Both the position numbers and the translations under genes were made by a program. A DNA stretch of 64,000 nucleotides from Ascaris suum. Its lineage: Eukaryota > Nematoda > Chromadorea > Rhabditida > Ascarididae. Positions 34,215 through 47,527 of this stretch are shown here, in pieces. The notes under the pieces are model-generated. The model did no database searches. It was not told the origin of the DNA and saw only the letters and a list, made by a program, of their open reading frames with translations. Location: assembly GCA_013433145.1 (NCBI GenBank), contig CM024171.1, forward strand, positions 6,634,065 to 6,698,064, read 5' to 3'. Position 1 is the stretch's first letter, and each line of letters opens with the position of its first letter.

Positions 34215-36621
34215 AACTTTATACTTCGATGTGGGTTAACATACGATCGTCAGCGGAAACGCATTTAACTCAAACGCCTTGTACTCCGAACGTAATTGTG
34301 GTGGCACTAGGAAAAAACCAAAAAACTGCGAATGCAAATATCGAGTGAATGAGCTGGATCTGCTAAAGCTAGCTGATACTGAGGCAGAGTAGCAAGGGAT
34401 ATCCTTTCATCGGTTACTGGAGATGCTCTCTTCCTTCATAAGACCCTTTCTGTATCGCTTCTCCTTCCGTCCTTCCTTTTATGGACTGCTACAAGAGAGA
34501 CTAGGAAAGAAGGAGCAAATGTATCACAGTCTAAGACACTATTAGATTTTTTGAGGAAGTGCTAAGACTGGGATACGTTTATTAAATTTTTTTGTTTCTC
34601 TATGCTTTCCGCATATTCCCGCTAAAGCCTACCATGGCAACTGCTTGTGTTTGTCTGCTCGTCGGTAGGTTCCGATTCGCCAATTAGAAAAACCATGAAG
34701 ACGAAGGTTTGCTTCGAATAACCTAAACCTTAAACTGAATTCGTTTTTTCCTGACCAATTTGTCTTCCTTTCTATCATCAGCATCGTGAAATCTGCATAT
34801 GAGAATTTGCCGTAAAAGCGACCAGATGTGTGGAAAATCATTCTTTTGGGTGTTTATGCAAGCCGTCTGTCAATTAGGAGACGCCAGCGGCACTGTTTTA
34901 TTGCTTTGTAAATATCAATGCGCCAAACAATTGTCCTGGCAAACGAGAACGCAAAAAACGCACATCGTGCCGGCTTCCGTTCTCGTTTTTATTATTTTTT
35001 TTCATTGGGGAATGCAGAAAATGATTTCTTTTCCTTTTTAAAAAACATGAGACTTCCTTATTTCTGCCAATTTTGAACTTCCGCGCAAAATTTCCTAAAC
35101 AAAAAATGACCTGTCGTGACCCCAGTCTGAAATCTTAAGAGGCAACTGCGATGGCTGCAATGCGACTTAAAATTCTAGTGAATTAAAAAGTCGTAGAATA
35201 AAGGAAACACGACGGCACTCCACGCGGGATCTCAGCATTTGTCACGCCTCATCTGATGAAAGAGTTTCTTATAGGAAGTAATCGCAATTCACTATACCTT
35301 TACAACTTTGCAATGCAAATTTTATGACAGCAAGAAAGCAGATTAATATATGTAGATGAAGATTATTTCATTTAGCAAAATTTATTCGAAAGGATAATAT
35401 TCATGGATGATCACATTTCATTCCGGATTCCGAGCTAGTGTCGACAAACTTAATACTACAAAAGAGGAGACTTGTGAAAAGAAACAGGACTATTATAGCT
35501 TCAAGATGTCCCCCTCCCCTCTGCAACCAGTCTTTCGATCATGAAAAATGCCTCGAATGCAATTCCATGCAGACTAGAAAATTCGAGGAAGCTGTGCCTA
35601 GAGAAAGCGAAAAAAATTCGAGCGGCCGTTGAAGTGATAACCAAAAGGATAAGCGCAAGCGTTCGTCAACGCTTCAGAGATGCGGAAACTTCAACGAACT
35701 GAGGACGAGTATATGTTAGGTTAGAAAGGCAGACTCCTTCACCTTTAGCTGTTCTTTTTGTTCTCTATTATAAATGGATAAGTCTATTAGTTTCACTTAA
35801 TATTAACTCGTCACTACTTTTTCATATTCATCTATTATTATTTTTATCATGCAAATAGGTGGAAAAGAGTTGTATTTCTTCATATGAAGAAGAAACAAGA
35901 GAGATGAGGAATGTTGGTGTGGTGGAAGTGAGGTGGGGAGAGGGGAGAAAGGGAGCTAGAACAGCATCTGCGACTATCGCTCGGGTTTTGCTCTGCTTAG
36001 ATATAGCGACTTCGTTTCTAACAACGCAATCAAATAACTAACTTGTGCCATCTTTACGAATTGTCGAGAAATAAATGAACAACTGGCTATCCCTCTCCCT
36101 CCCCTCCCCTGCTCCAACAAATAGCACAGAGAGGATCCTCGACTTCTTTTAGGAATATAGAAGCAAAATGCTCCAATCGCGCATGAATGATTCCTGATAA
36201 AAGTTTTTAATGGCCAAATTTCAGGAACGAAAGCAATGTAAGCAGTAAGGGCATACTTGATTAGTTCAAAGCAATCTGGATCAAGGAATCACATCCTGGT
36301 TCGAAAACCTGTAAAACGTTTCGTCCTCACTTCTTCTTTAAAGCGATACATAGCAGAGAAGATGATTAAGTCCCATCCCTTTCAAGACCGATTTTCTGCA
36401 CGACGAGGTGGGCGGACTTTTATACAAGATGTTGCGGACTTCTCAACACCATTAGCTTATGGGCCCTGTTCTGCTATGAGATGCTTAAAAACATGTTTAT
36501 TTTTCATTTAGTTTTGTCTCCAGGATACGGCTGTTTCAAAGGAAATACATGAAATACTACATCGAAGCCTGTTACGATCATCATTTATATAGAAAGCTGA
36601 TCAAATTATATCGGTACTCAC

Positions 36622-36856
36622 CTGTTTCTAATGTGAAATATTTCCCCTCAATAGCAGACAGTCTGTAATCGGTTTGCGTCGACGCAACAAACAAAGTCGC
36701 TTCACAAGAAGGGAGAGAATAGACAACGCTGCGTCCGTTCCTCGTCAATGCACACAATGGCATACAAAATTTATGCACTTTTTGCTCACGGAGAATTTCA
36801 AAAACCAAGGCATCGAAAAATTTACATAAACTCCAGGATCCGGACAAATTTTCCAT
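36622..36856 (-). CDS. Candidate first exon of an unidentified minus-strand gene
   Basis: The ATG at 36856 has an in-frame TAA just upstream and no usable acceptor between, so it looks like a true start. The frame runs 78 codons to a strong GTGAGT donor at 36621 (phase 1). The peptide starts MENLSGSWSLCKFFDALVFE and includes FVASTQTDYRLSAIEGKYF, mixing hydrophobic and polar residues like a globular domain. I do not recognise it. Possible downstream exons lie at 34.2-34.1 and 32.5-32.4 kb, but phases have not been closed. Confidence 0.42.
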
Positions 36857-38839
36857 GGTTTATAGCCTCTGGCATCTGTGCTACCATCATGTTTATATAA
36901 TCCTGTCATGATGGTAAATGTAGATATAAATAAATAAATAAAAGTAAATATTCATATCTATACACCATCATAACAGACCGTCGTAAATTATGCAACTGAC
37001 CTGTTTAAAGTGTTCTTGAAAGTTGTGAAATTGAGCGTAGAGCATTTCCAGTGCTCCCTGAGGTGTTTGCGTTGACAACTAATTCACTACTTGAGACGGG
37101 TCGTTCTCATTCCTCAATAATGCTCTTATTCATCACTGCTGCCAGAGCAGCATTTTAGCGCCTACAAGCTTTATGCGTAATAAGCCACTAAAAACTTTCA
37201 TGCGCACTTTCCTGAATGCTTGTGGCCAATTTAGTTTTATAAATGCTATCGCTCGTTATGAGACCGTCACAAGCAGATCCTCCTTCTCATCTAATTTATG
37301 ATTTAATATTGCATAAAAATTCTCCAAATTTGTGGAACAAGTCTTCTTTCCTTTGAATGGATCTAAGATTGACCGTTTTATCAGCGTATCTGTTCCAAAG
37401 GATTGCCATTAACGTTTGATTAACTGCATTATTCCAATAAATAACCGAAAACCGAAGAATTCTGACAAACGAAATGTCATTTCGAATTAACTTGCATATC
37501 ACACAGCTTTATTTATTTCCTTAAATATCCACTATGTAAACTTCGAACACTGTTTGACGGCATTTATCAGCGGAAACCGAAGTGGATTAAAATATATGAT
37601 TTTCTAGTGTCTTTTGCTCGGCAAGGTAAACCTACACCTAGAGCGTCCGTTTCTCTTGTTTCTTCATCAGCAATATTACCCGATAAAAAAATTGACTGAA
37701 AATCCAGCAACTGTCTGAAATGCTCAAAGCGATTCAAATGAGTGGATTCGAGGCTGCAGATATCCGAAAACATTTTCAGTGACCCAAATCACCTTACCCA
37801 AATTTCGAAATGTGTCATTTAATGCAACGGTGGTCGTAACTATAAAGAAAAAAACTATTTTCAGCAAATGAGCTTTGCAAACTGATGATCTCACAGTTGG
37901 CATTAAGACAATTTTTTTTTTGAAGTGTAATGGGGCATTTTTCTTTCCTGGTCTTTGTTTAGATGACGCGCTGAATCAACACCAAATGTTCATCGCTTCC
38001 GCTTTCAGAAGTTACTCCACAGTACCTACAGTAGTGTCATCGTGGGCACAATCTATTATAGCGCGACGGACAGTCTTCCATCCCCTCCATCTCCCTCCCC
38101 TCTCTTCCAAAAATGTTTCAGTATTCCGCCTAATTCTGTAGACCTCGTCGGAGCTAAGAATATTTCCTCCGATCCCTTCCATCACAACGAATACAATTAC
38201 TAATGAAATGTTATACCACCGTAAGCTATTAAATAAGTGTAGTGAGAACTCGAATACATATAATTTATGCATTTGTGAAGGAGGGAAGATATGCAAGAAG
38301 CATCAGATGTTCACATAAAGATGCCTATTGCTAACTTGCACAGGATGCGAGTCCCATCGACCTAAAATATGAGGGCGCGAAATTGCCCATAAAAACACAC
38401 ATGGCGATAACTTTACTCAGTTTCGCACCTTCCCTTCAACAGTTTTGGCATGTAGCGAACCACGCTTACTGTATTTCATACAAATTAGGTAAGTATAAAT
38501 ATGCATACGTTATATATGTCAACAAATCATATATATAGAATAAAGAATTATATAGAATAAACAAACAGCAAGGTATAACAGATACGTCCACAAACGACAC
38601 ATTTTTCTTATAAGCTAACTTTTCATCCCTCGACTGTACGCGCTATAGTGTAAAATAAGCCGCAGTCAAAGTGCATCATAAAGTCAACAAGCTTATCGGC
38701 GATACAATGCGTTTTTCATTCGTCGATTTTCCCTGTGTCTCTTTCTGCGAAACTCTCATTTCTTTACGCTTATGGAAGAATCAACAGCAGCAATATATAT
38801 GACGTACGTACGGGGAGGGGACTTAGAGATATATTCACA

Positions 38840-38915
<76 letters not shown>

Positions 38916-41347
38916 ATTATTACGGAGCAGTGAAACGCAACAGGCAAGCAGCACTGCAAGGAGTTAAAATCAAAAAAAGACAAAAAAATTGGCGTATGCT
39001 GCACTACATCATGAATTTCTAAATTCGTCTAAGAAGAAGTATTCACTTCATGAATCATTCAATCATATGAATTCACCTTCCCACCCATTTGTGTTCACTT
39101 AAAGTGATCCAATGCACCATGCCCTCCTCATCATAACAGATGTAATTTTCGGTCGCATAATTCTCTAGTTATCGCAGTACTACTTACTCCTCATATATCT
39201 GGAACTAATTTGCGTCCTAATTTAGCCAGCATCATTCATATAATAATCAATACTCCATCTGAAGGTCTCCATATGTGAACACAGCAGAAAAGAAACATGA
39301 AGGAATTGTGTTCGTGTCCCTCTCCTTCCCACTCTTCTCTCATATTAAAAAGAAAGCAAGGTTCTGAAAACAGTTCTTCGAATGAATGAGACACAACTAT
39401 GACTAGGAAATCAGAGATGTATTTGCATGACAAACGTTACTGTAACAATAATGTATGAATGATCGAAAAGAATGATGGCTGCCAATAATACTCTCACTAA
39501 TAGCCTTCAAATAGATATCGCTACTCTTGCAAGCGAATCCTCTGCAAATCCTTAAGGATAATTCCACAAAGAATTCAGCGATCCTAAATTGTTGTGAGCC
39601 AATAAGGTTACCTGTCGTCATCAATACTGTTTCTATAAGTATTTTAATTAGTAAGCTAAGTGATGCACTTCTAGTAAGAACAAAGAGTTAATCAGTGCAC
39701 TATTCATCCTCTGTTTTCATGCGCTTTTGTCAGTCCTTATACGTGAAGTTGATCTCCCACATCTAGTGATATTGACATCGTCACCTTGAAACGGAGCTTT
39801 AGAAATTTGGGGGTGAGGAAAATTTGTGTGCACTTCACGCCGACCGCATTTTCAGTTTACACCGGGATCAGAAAGCGAACTGGACAGTCCACCGAAGGAG
39901 CAAGCATGATTTGTGCCTTTGCATTCGCCTCAACCGATACAGCATTTTCAAAGGTTACTAGAAACCAATGAAACATGCAAAACAATGCATTTATTTTATG
40001 ACCTGACCACCCGTGCAAACAACGTATAAAAACATGTTTTCTGCCTGCCGACACGTGCAAAGCGCATGCAGATTCATTCACATCTTTAAATACTTACAAT
40101 CTGTTTCGGAGCTCATCGATCAACATGAAAGTCAGTGTAGGACATCTCCCTATTGCATTCGTTATACCCATCAAATTTCATGCCTCTGGCTTTGGCACTT
40201 TAGAGATTCCCGAGTTGAATCTCTCGGACAGTGGGGTGGACACGCAGACACACAGACATAGGAAGACACGCACAAACGTGAAATGCACTCCATACAGGCA
40301 TGAAAAAACTTGTTTCGGAAGATTAGTATTGGCGGTCAGGTTTATCAAACTATAAAGGCATTTTGCTATATCAGTGCTACACTGCAACTATTATACTCAT
40401 TTTTGAAATACACCGACGAATTCGAATTCTAGCTATTACACTGTCCACCTCGGAATTCAAAACATTTAGTGAATAACTTACAACACTTCATGCCTTTGCT
40501 CGTTTAAGAGTAAATGAATTTCGACTGATCATGCGCATCACTCCAATGACGGCCCACGCATGGTCGACGGATTCATGTCAGTGAACAAGTGCCGAAATAT
40601 AACTATACCCAACGTTCACATTAATTCCCTTCCTTCGTATGCCTCCTTACTGATACCCAGTTAATCCTGTCGTTTGTACCTTGCGACAACAACATTACAA
40701 CTTCTTCTTTGCAATTTATTTTCGTTCTTATAAAACAATTCTAATTTTAATTTAGAAGAAATAAAACTTTTTTAGTTGATGCAGTAAAAAATACTCTATC
40801 ATTCCACACATTCCATCTCTTGATAACTTATGAAGCTATTTGATCATTTGAGTAGAATATAAAAATACTTGTCATGACAGCTTCATTCGCGCATTTCTAC
40901 ACTTGCTCAGAACTCAGTTATTACAACGAATCCACCCACATCTGAAGTTGCAAACAACTTCAAGCTTTTAAAAAATTCATTAAAAGTGCATCGGAAATTG
41001 AAATCAGAAATTAATTTCATTGATTTCATTCAATCAGTTAAATTATCACATTGTTACACGTCGCAAATACTACTCATATGTTGATAACAATGGCGCACTT
41101 TTATTACTTTGTAAGTATATTAGAGGATAACTTAGGCTGGAGCGAACGAAAAGATAACGACCACTTCGCGGCATGCAGAGGACGAGGATTCCTCGCACCC
41201 TCATCCCCCCCCCCTCTCCCCCACGTTCAAGTCTATAAAGGGTCATTATACCGACTATTAAATAATCATTTACAAATATATTCTATTGGAATCTAATTTT
41301 CAGGCAATAAAATCCAATCAAAATTCTATGAAACAATAAACGATTAC
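36857..41347. other. Intergenic or long intron, no supported gene
   Basis: If the 42607-41348 exon belongs to a long gene, this is its first intron. It includes a (TA)n array (38841-38913). A purine-rich minus frame of 56 codons at about 38180-38012 starts with ATG and looks peptide-like, but the sequence is low-complexity. The plus frame at 40125-40355 covers a CAGACACACAGACA repeat. A short inverted repeat (ACCATCATG / CATGATGGT) lies at about 36885-36917. Confidence 0.35.
38841..38913. repeat. (TA)n microsatellite, ~73 bp
   Basis: Uninterrupted TA repeat. It produces Ile-Tyr frames on both strands that are not genes. Confidence 0.97.
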
Positions 41348-42607
41348 CTTCTGCCCGATGTGAAAATGCAGACCGATACTCGATGAAGAAACTGAAGAAG
41401 TGTCTTTATCCTTTTCGCTTTTCGATGATAGGCTCCCTCTATCGTTGTCTTTCTCATCATCTTTTTCTTCATATTTTTCTTTATTTCTTCTCGACCTTCT
41501 CCATTTAGCACCCATAACGACATCACCCATTTTCGTAAATTTTCCCAATAATGTGCTTTCGGTTGAAACGTCTGAATCCTCTTTGTGTATCGAGTCAGGT
41601 GTCGTCTCGCGTGACGTCACCTCATCACCGGTTTCAGAATCCGTTTTTTCGACAGCGGAAATAATTTGTGAATTCAGCGAGCAGGTGTCAGCTAGTGACG
41701 TTGTTTGCGAACAAATCGAAATGGAATCGGGCAGTTTTTTACTTTCTTCTCCTTCGACAACAGTGGTGACATCTGATGTATTGTCAGCATCTGAAGTTGG
41801 ATTCTTTTTTATGTTGTGATCGATATGCTCACTATTTGTATCACTGACAAGCGACGAAGTATGACGACTTTCGCAGGAAGGTGAGGCAACATCAGTTTCA
41901 GGTGCTTTTTGAAGCTCTATTTCACTTGATGCCCTATTTGATTCCGGCATCGCACGCTCACCTTCCCTATCATCTGACGGTCTGCTTACATTGGATTCTT
42001 TTGTTGAATTTGAGTTCTTGATTTCAGAGTTAGAGGTCATCTCGCTTTCTACACATTCACTTTTCGCTGATGGCTTCAGCTCGTCGCATTTGCTCTCGAG
42101 GTCCCCGACCAAAGTACTGGTCACTTCATTGAACAGCGGTGTTGGTGCTTCTTCTTCTGCACCGTTGCTTACCGGCCGGTCAGAGGTTTTTGCCAGAGAT
42201 TCTTCCGCTTCGTAGCCCTCTTTGTTCGGGCTTCCTTTGTCTCCACTAGAGTCCTTGGAAAGCTCCGTTTCACGCAAGCGGTCACCTTCCTTTTCATTCA
42301 GAGTATCCATACTATCAGATTCTTTGGAGGCAAGAGACACGTCGGGAACATTCTCAGCTATAGAGTGTGGCGATCTTTCTCCGATCACTACATCACTCTT
42401 TGTAGTTACACTCGAATCCTCTTTTGAAATGACGTTGTCGATTTCTGAAGGAGAGTTTCCATCTGGTGGAGAATCAAAAACGGGTGTTGTCGCCCCTTCG
42501 CTCGTCTCTCTACTTCTTGCCGTGTTAGATATGGAATCATTCTGTTTCTCAGACGTCAGGTCGTTCTTCTTCTTCGCCTTCTTCGACGACTTACTCTTCT
42601 TGCCCAT
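41348..42607 (-). CDS. First exon of a Ser/Glu/Lys-rich, probably disordered protein (420 codons)
   Basis: The ATG at 42607 opens MGKKSKSSKKAKKKNDL and the frame stays open for 1,260 nt to a GTAATC donor at 41347 (phase 0). An upstream in-frame TTG extension is not needed. The peptide is low in hydrophobic residues and dominated by Ser, Glu, Asp, Thr and Lys, with a lysine-rich start and a basic/acidic block near the end (GAKWRRSRRNKEKYEEKDDE). Many S/T-P and acidic-flanked serines suggest phosphorylation. No folded domain is visible. Length alone makes chance very unlikely. The opposite strand is open in pieces (41400-41819, 42222-42644) only as its shadow. The rest of the gene must lie to the left; the 51-bp exon at 32490 is one phase-compatible candidate. 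Confidence 0.72.
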
Positions 42608-43240
42608 TGCAGAAAGTGATAACGTTGACAAGAACAGGAACTGAATTCACTTCCAACATAGAAATATGTGCGATTTCGCTATTAAATGAACAAATAAGCA
42701 GTACAGCTAATACAACTCACTTTCGGTACAGCACAGCAGCAGGTATCACCGAACACGCGATTGATGGAAAGGTGGCAGTAGGCAATAGGTAGGCAGTAGC
42801 TGCGATTAATCTTATTTGCGAATGCGAAATCACCTGTTTATGAAAGAAAACCACAACGTCGAACAATCGTATAATGCAGCTTAAATCAATGGTGTTACAG
42901 AATGGATTGAACTTGTTGTAAACGAAATTCAAAAACAATTCAACAATCTACAGTAATGCAGTAACCTCAATAGCAAGCAGCTAGGTGAATGTAAATGGGT
43001 CTTAATGTGGGTGATAGAAAGACGTTAGCTCAGAAAACAGGCGCTGCATCGAGCCGAATCACAGCTGTCATCACGCGACCACTTTTTCTGCAAGTGCCTA
43101 TAGGGAGGGGCACGCCTACCGCACGCACTATCCGTTCCGAGAGCACGCTGTGAAGCTGCAATGTGACAGACGCCGCAACCGAACACGGAATGACGAAACG
43201 CCTCACACAACAATTTGATGCGTTGAACACACACTCGATG
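42608..43240. promoter_or_regulatory. Possible promoter region of the acidic-protein gene
   Basis: Just upstream of the start at 42607. A distinctly GC-richer block at about 43020-43215 with several CpG-containing motifs (CACGCGACC, GGGAGGGGCACGCC) stands out from the AT-rich surroundings. No TATA box or start site can be fixed. The short open frames in it (43234-43025) look incidental. Confidence 0.25.
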
Positions 43241-46200
43241 ACTGTTTTTGGTACTATCTGCGCTTGTGCAGAGATGTGTCTGATAGTCTGGCCCAGGTGT
43301 GTTTTTTTTGAAATTGAAGATGGCCTGAAATATTTCCCTCGCTATTTGTTACCAACATCCAAACACCTAACGTAGATAGTTTCACAACCACAAATATTTT
43401 GCAGGTGAACTTACTCAATTTTATGTAAAGAAATTGTAACAGTTAAGCAGTGGAAATAATATGACGATAGAGAATTTAAATTCGAAAATGGAAAATATCA
43501 ACAAAACGCTGTAATGGAATCACATTAAGTGTAATTTGAGCATGTTATAGGCGTTAGATTACATTTGTTTGTAAGTTTGCAGGGTATAGACATAACAGTT
43601 TAGCGGAAAACCAATCACTTATGGAAATTGCATCGCTTGGTTCGAATTACTCAACAATCACCTTTATACGCAAATGAGACCAACTCTTATCCAGATATTA
43701 AACAACGCTTTTGAAATGCCTTTTTCCCTGTTGCATTTCTCAGCTTGTGGCGGACATCCCCGAACTGTTTTGCTCTTAAGAGGAGTCGTTTAGCCCGACG
43801 ATTCAATGCGACATTTCCATGTGCTCTTTCGATATAACCCGTTAAATCACAGTGACAGGAAGACTCCGACTTAAAAATTTATACGTTCTGCTCTATTTTT
43901 CTGCTCTAAAACTCCCCTCTGTCTTCTTATGCTAAAGCTTGAGTCTTTCTTTAGCTGATGAAAAATCATTTCCCCACATATATGAAGCTAATTTCAATAG
44001 AGTAAATAGTTTCCCATATCACTATTATTTCTTCTACGCATTGAAAACATTGCAGTGCTATTCAACGATTTTTGATGTGTCAAACATATAACGAGAGCTG
44101 CAAACGATGAATACAGCACGCGGCATGTATATCCGGTGACTTACTACATGCTGATTCACTCACACGAAAGCGCTCTTTTTTCTCAGTTACCTGAACGGTG
44201 ACCATTGAAATTGAAAGCATTAGTCACAGTGATTCCTGAACGTCATTTCATTACAACTGCTGTGCTATGAAGTAATGTCGATGTCTCAGCAATAAGCACA
44301 AACAAACAACCCTTCTGCGCCGGAAATAAGCTTTTATTCGCCCGAGGACTTCTGTTGCAGTGCGAAGATGATAGCGATCCTGCCTCCTTGCTGGATTGTA
44401 AGCGACCTCCCAAATAACGCCTCTGGGCTTTGTCTTCTATTTGCTAATCATATAATGCAAGAAACAGACCCCCTCATAAGAAAAGCGGGAAATGGGGAGG
44501 AGGGGATAGAGGATATCATCATATAAAGCAAGACCTGAAAAGGCAGAAAATACACCCCGCTGCAGATGTGCACACACTAAAACCAAATGCACTCGCGACT
44601 AAGATTTTTCTAGAATAGCCAATTCCGATCAACAATTTCCAACAGGTTGCGAGAAAACTCTGTCGTTCACGAGGGGACTATCTTTTGCAACTCGCGACTA
44701 ATATTTTTTATAAATTCTCAAATAGTCTTTTATTCAAGAGTAATCTCATGCTGAAGGAAAGTAATTATCTTCGCCATGAAAAGTAATGCCGGAACAAGTA
44801 ACTGAAGTACGGATGACGCATTCATGCCCACTGTAACGTGCCGGACGTCTCATATATGAGCAATTTCTGTTACCTTTAACAGTTTACATTTACGCTTAAC
44901 TATCACAATATTTGTGCGTTACATTTCATCATAAATAGAAGAAGGGAACAACACCGATCAACACAGCTTAGTGAAGTTTTGCTTGTGTAGAGCAGAAGCA
45001 TACACATCACACTCAACTTGATTCGTATTCTCTATTGGTATCAGAAGGTGGATTTACATGGTGAACGCTTCGGTATCCTTGCAGAGGGAATGTTGTGCTT
45101 CTTCATTATTTCCTTTAGTTATTTACCTGATGTAAAGCTTTGCACTTAATAATGAGTCCCAGTGGGATTTGATGGGAAGTTGATAGTCGGCGATTACATA
45201 TCACATAAAGCAAGGAAAAATCCACCTAGAAAATATTACTTTAAATGTTAACGGAGAATTTTATTTTTTTAAAGTCAACTATTGGCGAAGAGATGAATAA
45301 ATAGTACGTAATTAATTCAAATAAGTGCTGTAATAAATAGGCTAAGTAATGAAAAACTACTTTACAATAGGAATAAATGAAAAACGTGGAGAAGCACGGG
45401 AAAGATTTCATACGACGTGCGCTTTGGTAAATTATACGATTATATAGTTTAATTTCATTAATCGCCAACCAATAATAAAATAGGCAAAACAACGAATGCT
45501 TTACACTTGACTGATACAACTGCTCTTTGAAAGTTCCTCGATCTTCAAGTGACTACAACTTTTTTCAGAATCGACGGATCAACTTGAATGTTAGCATTAA
45601 AAGGTCGCCCTATGATGCTCGGTTATACGTGTGACTCTAGCTTCACGATTCATGAATTGCATTTTCGGACAGAGAGGCATGCGGACAGACACAGACATAC
45701 ATTTACATAAGCGGAAATGCGATTTCGCTGTAACGTGTCTTGTAGGCGCAGATTTGCAACAACACACAACACAGAAATGAGTACAGTCACAATGCTCAGC
45801 TTTTTTCTCTCAATACAAATAATCTGAGCTGCTGCATATTTATCCGATTTATACGTGATAACTGATTTCACAGAAGGACATGCAGTATTTCACAGCAGAA
45901 ATCGCCGAACAGAGAGACACACATGCATATACAAATATCCGTTACTATATAATGCGCTGTAACATTGCAAAAGAGCAAGAATGAACATTATATGGAATAT
46001 TACAGTAATAATTGTTATGAAAGTCAACTGAGGCTAGTTGTTTTTCGTGGATGGAGCAACGCCAACAACATATTTTTAAATGACGGTGATGTTTCAGGTG
46101 CGAATACGAGTATCACCTTCAGAAGGACTCAAAGTGTGCGTTCAACTCTCTTCCCCTCCCCTATTATAGACTTTTTCTTCAAATTGGCTTTTTCAATCTT

Positions 46201-47527
46201 TACTTAATAGATTTTCTAGAATTCGAGTTGAAACTTACTTTCTGAGACCGATAAAAATTCTTTGCTGAGTTAGAAGCTTTTGGTCAAACCACCTAAATGA
46301 CCAGAACGTAAATAATGCAATATACACATCCAGCGAGTGACCACAGTGTCATTATCCCATTCGATAAGTTCACACCAATGTTCATTTGCGGTCCTTTAGG
46401 CGTTAAAGAGCATATGTCTTTGGGAGTCACGTACTGTAAAAGTGGCATTTTTAAGCAAAAAAGGGAAAGTGGTAAGTCTGAGATGATTGAAGAATGAGGG
46501 AAGCGAAATTTGTTCTCAACAATGGACACAAGGTGTACTTCTACTGTTACTTTTTTCAGTAAAAGCAGTCACTCAACATGACGATTCTCCATTGCAGACA
46601 CTGGCGATGACAGTTTTTACCAACTGATTTAAAGTATTGGAAGTGAGTAAAACTATTTCGAAAGAGTGCATTCTCTAATAACTGAGAAAGGACACCAAAG
46701 GAAATTGCGCGAGATGGGCTTTTTGCATCCACCAATAGTTCTCATTCGCCATTCAGATACCCGACGACAATCATGCAGCATATAATAAAACATTTACAAA
46801 CAACTTAAGGAAAAACGAATCTTTTGTAAAGGACTTGCTCGAGTGATTGAATTAGTTGAAACACCAATACACTTTTCATTATGTGTTAGCAATTTACGAG
46901 ACTGGTTGGTTAAACGAGTAGAGCTGCAAAAGCGCATATCTGGCCAGCATCCCTGATGTGCTTCTTCATATGCGTCTGCAACGGCTAGTCTTCTAATACC
47001 AACATTCTAATTGATCTACCAAAGTCTGAAAAACTATAGACAGCTAAGAATGGCAAAAAATTTGCATGCATCTTATATTAGTCGTTTCTTTCCGTTTTAC
47101 ACTGAACTGACCGAAAAAAATGGTCCTCTGAAAGAGATTTATTGGAGCAGCATGATGAACTGAAACAGGGATGCATTTTTTCGCATATTTTATTACTTTT
47201 TCGTAACTCGAGAAACACGCAAAAGCACATATCGTGCCAACTTTTCTGGCATGTTTCTCCACCTGTTCATTCTTCACTCATAGAATTTTGGGAAAATAAA
47301 CATACAATACGCATTCGGAGCCATTTTCCTGCAAATTTTCGCTATTGGCCGATCTGCTTCATACTCATAATGAAGGAAATTTGCAAAAAGTTGCAATACC
47401 TGACGTCTTTCTCGTGTTCTCAATTTATCACTTAATGGAATGAGAAGCGCTAATGAGTGAAAGAAGCTAAGTAAAAATCATATCGGCGAGTAAATAAGCT
47501 GAAACTTGAGAGTGGAGCTGCCGGAAA
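43241..47527. other. Mostly non-coding stretch
   Basis: No gene supported. One plus-strand micro-candidate at 44361-44397 has a TTCTGTTGCAG acceptor and GTAAGC donor around CEDDSDPASLLD. Two fragments of the CAGACACA-type dispersed repeat lie near 45655-45705 and 45910-45940. Confidence 0.35.

Noticed and set aside
38012..38202. 56-codon purine-rich minus ORF (starts MEGIGGNILSSDEVYRIRRN)
   Set aside because: Low-complexity GA-rich sequence gives open frames easily, and no partner exon in phase was found.
41400..42644. Plus-strand ORFs of 139, 74 and 140 codons
   Set aside because: They are shadows of the Ser/Glu-rich exon on the minus strand, whose single frame covers all of them.
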